A stretch of DNA of 47,897 nt from Cyanocohniella sp. LLY (lineage in GTDB: Bacteria > Cyanobacteriota > Cyanobacteriia > Cyanobacteriales > Nostocaceae), in NCBI GenBank assembly GCA_022241785.1, contig JAKOMP010000044.1, forward strand, positions 1-47,897. Direction: 5' to 3'. The notes below the pieces were generated by a model. It did no database searches and was not told where the DNA came from. It saw only the letters and a program-made list of their open reading frames with translations. Shown here piece after piece: positions 19,173 to 27,393 of this stretch; positions within the stretch are counted from its first letter, which is position 1; every line of letters begins with the position of its first letter. Both the position numbers and the translations under genes were made by a program.

Positions 19173-20093
19173 CTAATTAGCAGATGCTACCAATGGAGCT
19201 TTAATTAGCTCCTTCAAGCTTGCCGATACCAGCAATTCTTCCCATTGATTAGCAAGGGTGACATTGGTGGGTTGGGCAGTATGTAGGGCTGCAAGTGTGG
19301 CTACACAGTCGTACCAAACTCCGTTTTTACCCAAAGTAGTTGCCCGCTTTAACGCATCTTCTTGCTGCATCGCCGTTGCCAGTTCCGTACTCGGCTGAAT
19401 GCGCTGAATCCAACCATCGACGTAAGGTGTACTAGGGCTGAGTTTTCCATCTATTTTCAGTGCTAAGAACCACTGATAATTTTTCCCTACAGCTAAAGCT
19501 GGTGCGTCGGCGGGCAATTTGATAGCAATCACCCCAGTTTTTCCAGCCACGGGAACTGTCATCTGATGTTGCATGTTGCCAGCTTCATCTTTGAGGCTGA
19601 ATACAGCTTCTTCTGCATTGGAAGCAGGAAGATACACCAAAATTGTGGGGCGTTCAGACACTGTAGTGCCATAGAAGCTTTGGGGCAGAAGTGCAATTAA
19701 CGCTGCCGGGCCTGTTGATTCTACAATTGATGCATTCAAGTAGTAAGTACCAACGCGAGAAGCTCCGCCACTGGCTTGTCTAGGCGCGCCTTTGCCAGCA
19801 GTTGGTGTGAACAAACTACCACGAGAAGCTCCCCCAGTTGCTTGTCTGGGCGCGCCTTTGCCAGCAGTTGGTGTGAACAAATTGCCACGGGAAGCTCCCC
19901 CAGTTGCTTGTCTGGGCGCACCTTTGCCAGAGGCAGGAACAAAGAAACTACCACGGGAAGCTCCGCCAGTTGCTTGACTGGGAGTAGGATTTTTGGGCGG
20001 TGGGGTAAATGTCACAGCATAAGCACTACTCCAGGCATTGCTAGCAAGCAGTGCCATAACGCTCAATGTACTAGCCAAATATCGACGTTTCAT
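19173..20093 (-). CDS. Secreted DUF928-family protein with tandem 22-residue repeats
   Basis: 306 residues. The signal peptide (about 1-26, ending SSAYA-V) is followed by three near-perfect 22-residue repeats ([20 protein letters not shown] type, about 36-110) and then a beta-rich DUF928 domain ([36 protein letters not shown]). DUF928 proteins are found mainly in cyanobacteria, often next to CHASE2 and CHAT genes; function unknown. It lies 101 bp upstream of the CHASE2 kinase in the direction of transcription. The repeat region is Gly/Arg/Ser-rich and may be a flexible surface segment. Confidence 0.85.
   Translation of the reverse strand: MKRRYLASTLSVMALLASNAWSSAYAVTFTPPPKNPTPSQATGGASRGSFFVPASGKGAPRQATGGASRGNLFTPTAGKGAPRQATGGASRGSLFTPTAGKGAPRQASGGASRVGTYYLNASIVESTGPAALIALLPQSFYGTTVSERPTILVYLPASNAEEAVFSLKDEAGNMQHQMTVPVAGKTGVIAIKLPADAPALAVGKNYQWFLALKIDGKLSPSTPYVDGWIQRIQPSTELATAMQQEDALKRATTLGKNGVWYDCVATLAALHTAQPTNVTLANQWEELLVSASLKELIKAPLVASAN
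19757..19980 (-). repeat. 66-bp tandem repeats inside the DUF928 gene
   Basis: Three units of 66 bp and a partial fourth encode the 22-residue repeats. The two inner units are almost identical at DNA level, suggesting recent duplication, and copy number may vary between strains. Confidence 0.8.
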
Positions 20094-20188
20094 GATGTTT
20101 TACCTCATCTACTATCTGTGATAAAAGATACTTTTTTCATGAGGGCAATAATCTTTTACCATGAGTCCAAATACTTGTTATGTAGAGG

Positions 20189-20230
20189 ACACATACTATA
20201 AGTATATTCGATGACTATGATAGTATGTGT
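20189..20230. repeat. Perfect 11-bp inverted repeat between CHAT and DUF928 genes
   Basis: ACACATACTAT at 20189-20199 pairs with ATAGTATGTGT at 20220-20230 around a 20-base loop, in the 185-bp gap between the two minus-strand genes. No T-run follows on the minus strand, so it is more likely an operator or RNA processing site than a terminator. Confidence 0.5.
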
Positions 20231-20278
20231 AAAATCATGGTGCATTTATCTTACAAATTTTTAAGTATTTTTACTGAA

Positions 20279-22831
20279 TTAAAGCCAGTTCCCCACCAAG
20301 ACGAAAGCAGACCAAAAGAATGGATCACGGAAATCAGTTTGGCGAATCAGGTTAATTTGTGCCTGCCGCAGTGCTTCAGCTTTGGTGATTTTGGGTTGTC
20401 GCAGTTGTTCATAGAAGCGAGTCATGAGCATGGCTGCTGCCTGATCTTTCACAGGCCATAGGGTAGCGATGGTGGAACGAGCGCCCGATTTAACAGCCAA
20501 GCCAGCCAGTCCCAGGACGGCGCGATCGTCCCCTGCTGCCGTATCACAAGCACTCAGTACCAACAACTCGATAGCTTTTGATGAATTACCACCCCGATTT
20601 TGCAAAAGTTCGGACAACTCTTTAACATTGACTTGTCCATCCCAGGTAAGTAAGAAAGTATCTTCGAGGCGGGAGCTAAACTGTCCGTGGGTAGCTAAAT
20701 GGACAACATCAGCTTTACTAGATTTCACGCGATCCGCAAGAGCTTGACTAGTGAATTTCTGATTTAGCAACGTTGAAGATGACACTGCTTGGGAAATTTG
20801 CTTGACTTCTGATTCCACAGCAGGCAAAGCACTAAAGCCAGCACGAGATTCACTGATGCCACCCACGATAGCCACCAGCTGATTTTGCTGGAGCGATCGC
20901 GCAGCCATTAATTGCAATCCTGGGGAAAGGGCCACAGCATACTTTTCGATCAGATATTGCTGGCCGTCATACAAAGCAGCTATGGGAATGTTGCGTAACC
21001 GACCATCCAAAACAAACACTAATGTTTTCGTATCTTTAAATGCTTGATCAACTTCCGCCGGACGAATCAGCCAATCATAAATTTGTTGGGAGAATCGCTG
21101 TCTGTCTTTGGCATCTGAGACAGGGTTGAGAGCAACCAGCAGCTGATCTAGAGTTTGCTCAATGTCAGCTTGAGATTTGGGAGTAACATAGTAACGCAAT
21201 GGTTGTCCGGCTTGAGAAACAATCACTGCTAACCGATCTGGCAAGATAATCGGATAAACTATGCTTGCAGTCGCATCGACTTGATCGATTTGCTGAGTTC
21301 TATCTAAACAAGCTTCCCGAAAAAAGTTATCGAGTTCGGCGATTTGCAATGATTCAATCAATTCCCGGGCTTGGACTAATGCAGCTTGACTGGGTTGATT
21401 ATCCAGTAGTAATCCTACAAGTTCTCGGTAAACAGGCTCCACACTTTCGCGGAAAGAGAACTGAACATCAGGGTTAACAGCCACCAAATCCCCCCGCAGT
21501 GCTTTTAAAGCCGTGACTGCTTCGGTATAGGCAGTAATAGCTGCTGCGCGATCGCCTTGTTGTTTATATAACTGTCCCACCTGCCAAGCAGATTGAGCAA
21601 TGATATCGTCAGCGTGGAGTTGACGGGCAATATTGAGGGATTTATGAGCTAATTCTTGAGCTTGAGATAACTGCTGTGTCCGCCTATAAAGTTTTCCCCA
21701 CTGATGCAATGCATAAGCTTGGGCTGGAGCATCCTGAATCTGCTGTGCCGATTTAACTGTAGTTGCCAAGAGTTGCGCTTGGTCTTGGAGGGGGAGAATT
21801 TTGTCAGGGTCTTGTAGCCGATTTAGGGTAGCCACAAAATTAATCGCTGCGTAAAGAGAGTTGTGGCTAGGGGGTAATTCCTTCAGTTGTTGTAATAATT
21901 GAGGTGCAATTGGAGCAGCTAATTCCAGCTTGTCGTAGTCGAGGAACAGTTTGAATTGAGCTAAACGGGATTGTAATTTATCGCCTGGATTTGTGGCTAC
22001 TTGTTCTGCTTGTTGAAAGTTATCTAATGCCGCTTCTGGATCTTGCAAGTTCACAGCGGTTTTTCCTAAGCTGATTAAGATGGAACTCAAATGAGGTGTG
22101 GTTTTAAGTTGGCGAGCGATGGCTAAACTTTGCGCCAACACCTCTTGACTTTTACTGAAGTCACCAATCATTTGCAAGGTCGAACCAAGCGATCGCAATC
22201 CACTGATTTTGATTTCCGAATCGGGCATTGCTCCTAATTCTTGAGTCAGCTTCTCTAACTGCTGTTTCGAGCGGCGGTAAAATCCCAAACTTTGTAAAGC
22301 TTGTGCCTGGTTGATTTGAGTACCCAAGCTGCCCATTTTATCGCCTGCTTGTTCATAATATTTTTGGGCTTGTTGCCAACTTTCGAGGGCGGTTTCAACC
22401 TTGCCAGTGTGCAACTGCAAATTTGCTTGTGTATTGAGTACTTGCGCCCAGAGAATGGCATTAGCAGAGGGTTTAGCAATTTGCAAAAGTTTCAGACTTT
22501 GCTCAATAGACTGTTGGGCTGCTGGCCACTGATTAAGTTCCTGTTGTGCCAGTGAAAGGTAATTCAAACTTAAGGCTGCATTAATGCGATTGCCTTGATT
22601 GTGGTACTGTTGGGCTGCGGTTTGCCAAACTGTTACAGCTTCCGCAAAGCGTCCCGATTGGTAAAGGTGCCGTCCTTGTTCTAGCCCATTGCCAGGTTGG
22701 GAAGCAGAGAGAACTGGAGTTGTTGTTACTGGTGGTGATGCTTTTATAGGTGTAATAGTAAATGCCAAACACAAACTGAAAATACTAAGGCTGACATATA
22801 GCCAATGAGTTTGTTTAATTCGGAAAACCAT
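20279..22831 (-). CDS. Exported CHAT-domain (caspase-like) protein with TPR repeats
   Basis: 850 residues. An N-terminal signal sequence (about 11-32, LYVSLSIFSLCLAFTITPIKA) precedes a long TPR array (about 45-470, with repeats such as GRFAEAVTVWQTAAQQYHNQ and GDRAAAITAYTEAVTALKAL). The C-terminal CHAT domain (about 560-850) keeps the caspase-type dyad: His715 in VVHLATHGQFSS and Cys762 in LVLSACDTAAG, plus the AGLAVKSGARSTIATLWPV block. CHAT domains act as peptidases in several known systems. The signal peptide places this one across the membrane. Neighbouring secreted DUF928 and TpsA proteins are candidate substrates or partners (inference). Confidence 0.92.
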   Translation of the reverse strand: MVFRIKQTHWLYVSLSIFSLCLAFTITPIKASPPVTTTPVLSASQPGNGLEQGRHLYQSGRFAEAVTVWQTAAQQYHNQGNRINAALSLNYLSLAQQELNQWPAAQQSIEQSLKLLQIAKPSANAILWAQVLNTQANLQLHTGKVETALESWQQAQKYYEQAGDKMGSLGTQINQAQALQSLGFYRRSKQQLEKLTQELGAMPDSEIKISGLRSLGSTLQMIGDFSKSQEVLAQSLAIARQLKTTPHLSSILISLGKTAVNLQDPEAALDNFQQAEQVATNPGDKLQSRLAQFKLFLDYDKLELAAPIAPQLLQQLKELPPSHNSLYAAINFVATLNRLQDPDKILPLQDQAQLLATTVKSAQQIQDAPAQAYALHQWGKLYRRTQQLSQAQELAHKSLNIARQLHADDIIAQSAWQVGQLYKQQGDRAAAITAYTEAVTALKALRGDLVAVNPDVQFSFRESVEPVYRELVGLLLDNQPSQAALVQARELIESLQIAELDNFFREACLDRTQQIDQVDATASIVYPIILPDRLAVIVSQAGQPLRYYVTPKSQADIEQTLDQLLVALNPVSDAKDRQRFSQQIYDWLIRPAEVDQAFKDTKTLVFVLDGRLRNIPIAALYDGQQYLIEKYAVALSPGLQLMAARSLQQNQLVAIVGGISESRAGFSALPAVESEVKQISQAVSSSTLLNQKFTSQALADRVKSSKADVVHLATHGQFSSRLEDTFLLTWDGQVNVKELSELLQNRGGNSSKAIELLVLSACDTAAGDDRAVLGLAGLAVKSGARSTIATLWPVKDQAAAMLMTRFYEQLRQPKITKAEALRQAQINLIRQTDFRDPFFWSAFVLVGNWL

Positions 22832-22958
22832 AATTACTTATTTATTTACAGCACAAGTGTGGAGGAACTCAATATATGTATAGTTCCCGACTTAAAATGA
22901 GAAATATCATTTGATAGGCGATCGCATACAATTAAAATGTGTCATTCCGGGTTAACCT

Positions 22959-23633
22959 ATGACCACATTCTTTTCCACTGATGCAGACTTACATTTTTCC
23001 GATAGCGACGGTAAGCCAATGGCAGACAATACCGAACAGTTTCGTTGGATTGTCTTGATTAAGGAAAATCTGGAAATTTTGTTTGCTAATGAATCTAATG
23101 TGTTTGTGGCAGGAGATTTGCTATGGTATCCGGTAAAATCGCGTTTAATCTCACCAGTTGCACCGGATACAATGGTAGTGCTTGGTAGACCTAAAGGACG
23201 ACGAGGCTCTTATAAGCAGTGGCAAGAAGACAACATTGCACCACAGGTGGTATGGGAAATTCTCTCGCCTAGCAACAATGCAGAGGAGATGGAACGCAAG
23301 CTAGAGTTTTACCAAACCTATGGAGTAGAAGAATACTATCAATATGACCCAGACCGCTACGAACTCAAAGGTTGGCAACGCCAGGGTGAACAGTTACTAC
23401 CAATTGCTCAGATAGACGGGTGGACGAGTCCGCGATTGGGGATTCGCTTTGCTGTGGGCAACCATGAACTCGTGATTTACCGTCCAGACGGACGGCAATT
23501 TTTGAGTCCTGTGGAATTGGAACAACGGGCAGAACAGGAACGCCAACGAGCAGAACAGGCGGAACAACAATTACAGGATATGCAAGCCCTACTCCAACAG
23601 TATCGCGATCGCTTTGGAGAATTAGATAGTTAG
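22959..23633 (+). CDS. Uma2-family (DUF820) putative endonuclease
   Basis: 224 residues. The core shows the restriction-like fold of the Uma2/DUF820 family, very numerous in cyanobacteria: PDTMVVLGRPKG, VVWEILSPSNN, KLEFYQTYGVEEYYQYDPD, and WTSPRLGIRF. The acidic and Lys residues of a PD-(D/E)xK site are plausible here. The last 40 residues form a Glu/Gln/Arg-rich coiled coil (EQERQRAEQAEQQLQDMQ). Biological role unknown. It is the only plus-strand gene inside the minus-strand CHAT/TPS block and converges on the last tpsA remnant. Confidence 0.88.
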   Translation: MTTFFSTDADLHFSDSDGKPMADNTEQFRWIVLIKENLEILFANESNVFVAGDLLWYPVKSRLISPVAPDTMVVLGRPKGRRGSYKQWQEDNIAPQVVWEILSPSNNAEEMERKLEFYQTYGVEEYYQYDPDRYELKGWQRQGEQLLPIAQIDGWTSPRLGIRFAVGNHELVIYRPDGRQFLSPVELEQRAEQERQRAEQAEQQLQDMQALLQQYRDRFGELDS

Positions 23634-23657
23634 TTTCAATTGCTTCCCCTTGGAAAA

Positions 23658-25193
23658 TTAACTTTTGGGAGCAGCAGCACAAGTGAGTAATAATTGCCTA
23701 TTCCTAGAAGAACTATCTGCAACTAATTCAATTTTTCCTTGGGTATTGCGTCGCCAAGAAGTAGCCTGAACAAAGGTATCTGGTGATTGTACTTGTACTG
23801 GTTCTGTGTTGCGGTATGCAGAGATATCGCGGATATCAGACCAAGTGCGAGCGCTCATTACTTGCTGATTAGGATTTTGCGGTACTCCACCTCTTCCGGT
23901 AGCTACAAAACTACTACCACTTGTATCTGTACATCCTGCGGCAATTTGTTGGGATGGATCTGTGACATTTGCGGGTAATTCAACTAAGCCAGAATTGGGG
24001 TCAACACCAAAGTTATTAATTTGGACTGTGCCACTAACTCCAAATTCGGAACTAGCGGTAATGTCACTTTCCGGGGTGAGTTGGTCGCGGAATTTTAGCC
24101 CAAATATTCCTTGAGTAGTAATTTGAATATTACCGCCATTACCTGCAACGGCATTGGCGATGATGTCGCTGTTTTCTAATCCGATGATGATGGGGGAATT
24201 AATAGCGATGTTACCACCACTGGCAGTTCCCGTGGCATTAGTGGTGATGGTGCTACCGTTACGCGATAGTAGTAAGTTACTACCTATAGTAATGTTTCCT
24301 TGGTCGCCCCCGGCAACTTGTGCCTGTAGACTAGCGCCATTAATTAGGGAAATGCGATCGCCCACTAAATTCAGGTTTCCTGCACCACCAGCACCAGATC
24401 CATTCACCTCAATGATACCGCCATCAGCAACCACAATGGACGGGGCTTGAACTTTTACCGAACCTGCGCTGGCATCAGATAGAGAAGTGGCGGAAATGCG
24501 GCTGGGATGATTGGTTAAGTAACTAAAGAGGGGAGCAGGGAAGTCACCAATGCCTCTAACTTCTAGCAATTCACTGGCAATAACTGTGACATCCCCTGCC
24601 TTACCTATACCAGAAGCTGTGCCTGCACTAATAAATCCACCATCAAGAATACGGATGCGGTCGCCCATGATTGTGATACTACCTCCTTCCCCGCTACTGT
24701 CAGGAAAAGCACCTGCCGCAATATAACTGGGGTTGGGAATTAGCCCGAAGCCAGGAACTTCAGCATATGCGACTCCTGTAATTTCAATATCTCTTGCTTG
24801 GACAAATAAATCACCGGCTTTACCCGAACCCCCTGTAATTACCGATAAATTAGCAGCACTAGACAAAAACAGGCGATCGCTGGTTAAATTCAATGCCCCT
24901 CCTGTAGCTGTGCCTTGGGCATTAGTGGAAATTGTGCTACCTTGCTCCAGAAGTGTTGTTCCTGCGGCGATGTTAATATTTCCGCCCTGTCCTGCTGTTT
25001 GGGCATTGGCTAGGATTTGCCCTTGGTTGTTCAGTTTCAAAGTATCGCCAATTTGCAGTTGAATGTCGCCCCCTTGACCGATTTGAGTAGAAGCATTGAT
25101 TTCTCCACGATTGCTGATGCTTAAAGTATCTGCTTGAATATTTATTGAACCCGCAGCAAAGCTAGTGGTTGAAGATGCTGTGATGCGACTAGT
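23658..25193 (-). pseudogene. C-terminal part of a TpsA (filamentous haemagglutinin-like) gene, cut by IS630
   Basis: The frame is open from the IS630 boundary at 25193 to the stop at 23658, about 511 codons, with no proper start (a TTG at 25040 is only incidental). It reads SRITASSTTSFAAGSINIQA and then Gly/Asn-rich beta-helix repeats (GGNINIAAGTTLL, GSITIMGDRIRILDGG), then the conserved tail NPNSG, QQIAAGCTDTSGSSFVA, TWSDIRDISAYR and LLLTCAAAPKS. The tail matches that of the complete TpsA at 27394. The N-terminal secretion domain is absent, so this part cannot be exported alone. Removing the IS joins it in frame to the segment at 25941-27358. Confidence 0.85.
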
Positions 25194-25940
25194 ACACTGC
25201 GGCGTAAGTTTAGATAGGGTTATACGGACAAAAGCTTCCCTTTAAAAGTCCATTGAAAAGGATGAGCTAACTTTTGGTTAAAGTAGTCAATAAAATTCAA
25301 TATTTGCTGTTTAAGATCCGCTTGAGAAGAAAAACTACCTCTAGACAAGAGTTTGCGTGTGAGAATACTAAACCAAATTTCCACCTGATTGAGCCAAGAG
25401 CAGTGCTTTGGGGTGAAATGAAAAACCACCTTGTGCTGAGGATTGGCTAAAAACTGGGCGCGGGTACTCATCGATTGGAGAATGCCAGACTGGCCTTTAA
25501 CGCCCAAGGTGTCAAAGGCGATGCCTTCAATGTCAGCAATCCATCTGACTAAGGATTCCGATAGATGGATATTCAGACAGTCCATAATCAAATGCCATTT
25601 GCTGGCATTTGGGTCAGACGCAATTAAGCGTTGGCAATGGGACAAGAAATCGGCTTCAGTCCGAGTTTGGTCAATGGTAGGAACCACAACTTGTCCTGTA
25701 GCAACATCAAAATTGGCAATTAAGGTTTGGGTGCCATGCCGAATATATTTTGTCCTAACGCAGCTTTTAGCACAATCCTGGCACGTTGTGCGATTTGCTG
25801 CGGCGTACTGGGTCGATTCACTAACTTTTCTAGGGCTTGTTGGTCAGTATCACTCAGGGTGATTGTTAGCGGTTGGCACGGCATGAGTGGTCAAATTAAT
25901 CTCGTCATTCCTACCCTAACTGAATTTACGCCGCAGTGTA
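25193..25940 (-). mobile_element. Internally deleted IS630-family element
   Basis: TA at 25193-25194 and 25939-25940 flank inverted repeats CACTGCGGCGTAAGTTTAG and, at the right, the reverse of CACTGCGGCGTAAATTCAG. At about 744 bp it is shorter than full IS630 elements, and its transposase lacks the middle part. Target TA duplication is the family hallmark. Confidence 0.9.
25220..25884 (-). pseudogene. Internally deleted IS630 transposase
   Basis: The N-terminus (ATG 25884) reads MPCQPLTITLSDTDQQALEK, then RARIVLKAALGQN, a helix-turn-helix region. After about 50 codons the frame breaks, and a second frame resumes RHGTQTLIANFDVATGQVV and PTIDQTRTEADFLSHCQRLI, with MDCLNIH (second catalytic Asp) and HFTPKHCSWLNQVEIWFSIL (catalytic Glu). 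The segment with the first catalytic Asp is missing. The protein cannot be active. Confidence 0.88.
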
Positions 25941-27358
25941 CTAGTAGCTTGGACGAGATGTGCTGAAGATTCCGGGATTTGGGCAGTGGTATTGCCTATT
26001 GTTTGAAACGCAGAGATATCACGAATATCAGACCAAGTGCGTAGGCGTAGCCCCTCGTAGACATCGCTTGTCACTTCCTGAGTTGGATTTTGCGGAATAC
26101 CACCTCTGCCGATGGCAACAAATCGACTGCCTTGGCTATCAGTACAACCTGTAGCAATTTGCTGGGATGGGTCGCTGATATTGGCAGGTAGTTCGACTAA
26201 ACCAGAGTTGGGGTCAATGCCAACAGTATTAACTTGAACAGTACCACTAAGGCCAAATTGAGAACTGGCGGTAATGTCGCTTTCGGGTGTGAGTTGTTCT
26301 CGAAACTGTAAGCCAAACAAACCTTGAGTGGTGATTTGAATGTTACCACCGCTTCCCATGACAGCATTAGCGGAAATATCACTGTTTTCTTTGGGGACAG
26401 CCACAATAAAATCAGCATTGATATTAATATTTCCCCCAGTAGAAGCACTAGCAGCATTGGTAATAATTTTACTGCCGTTGCGGAGGAGGAGAAAATCACT
26501 GGCTAAGAGTCGGATATTGCCACGACTGCCGCCATTCACTTCTGCTCTGAGACTAGCTTGATTATCAAGGAAGATAGAACGAGATCTGATATTTAAATTA
26601 CCTGCATTTCCTGTCCCAGAATTGTTGACGCTAATTTCTGCCTGGTCGCGGACACGCAAACTATCAGCAATAATATTAACTGATTGAGCAGTAAAGGCAT
26701 TGGCGGAGGCGGCTGTGATGGTACTGGGTAGCTGACGACCATCAAATAAAGATTGGGAAATGCCTTGTACGTCTATATCTTTAACTTGTAAATTTACACT
26801 GCCAGCTGCACCTTGACCCAAACTAGATGAAGTGATTTGTCCGCCGTTAAACACACGCAAGCGATCGCCTTGAATATTAATACTCCCACCCGAACCCGTT
26901 GCTCCGTTGCCCACAGAAGCCGTAATACCACTGATTACTCCACTCAAAAAATCACTCACTGGGTCACTAACTTCTACTTCCCTGGCTCGAATCTCAATAT
27001 TACCAGCCGTGCCATTTGCACCGGGTTGGGACATACCAAAGAAGGCAACATTGCCCGATAAGCCACTGGTGATGGTTCCGCCTTCAGCTAGAATTAATCT
27101 CCCAACTTCAATCGAGATTTGACCCCCCTGCCCTGTTGTGCCAGCTTGTAGCGAACTGAGTATACCACTGGGACTACCACCAGCCGCACTTAGCCCCCGA
27201 ATCTCCAAGCTTTCAGTCGCCTGGATTGAACTATTTCCAGCAGTGCCGCTACCCCTCCATACATCGGAACTAATGCGACCGTTATTAATCAGACTGATTC
27301 GTTGGGCATCAATCGTGAGGCGACCCGCTTCGTTATTGTTACCATTGGCATACACCAT
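25916..27358 (-). pseudogene. TpsA-like gene without secretion domain, 3' end cut by IS630
   Basis: 480 codons from ATG 27358, which follows GGGAG directly. It begins MVYANGNNNEAGRLTIDAQR, already inside the beta-helix repeats, so the N-terminal TPS domain and signal peptide are absent. Repeats continue (GGSINIQGDRLRVFNGGQIT) to the tail QQIATGCTDSQGSRFVA and TWSDIRDISAFQ, and the last residues TLRRKFS come from the IS630 end. It lies 35 bp after the stop of the complete TpsA. It looks like a product of recombination between tandem tpsA copies. Export is unlikely without the missing domain. Confidence 0.85.
26039..26068. repeat. Small repeat inserted in frame in tpsA tail (copy 2)
   Basis: GCGTAGGCGTAGCCCCTCGT and the following AGACATCGCT encode (minus strand) SDVYEGLRLR. 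The same bases occur at 27595-27624, but the third paralogue (23658-25193) lacks the insert and reads directly SARTWSDIRD. Confidence 0.6.
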
Positions 27359-27393
27359 CTCCCTTTAGACTTGTACTTAGTATTCCCCAAAAA

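Noticed and set aside
19757-19980. Regular repeats that might be taken for a CRISPR array
   Set aside because: The 66-bp units are contiguous without spacers and code for protein repeats in DUF928.
19776-20201. 141-codon plus-strand frame opposite the DUF928 repeats
   Set aside because: Antisense shadow of tandem repeats; the signal peptide and conserved domain are on the minus strand.
25443-25862. 139-codon plus-strand frame in the IS630 element
   Set aside because: Antisense to the transposase remnant, which has clear IS630 motifs on the minus strand.
27138-27368. Plus-strand frames opposite the tpsA genes
   Set aside because: Frequent antisense open frames come from the Gly/Asn/Thr-rich repeat codons and show no family features.
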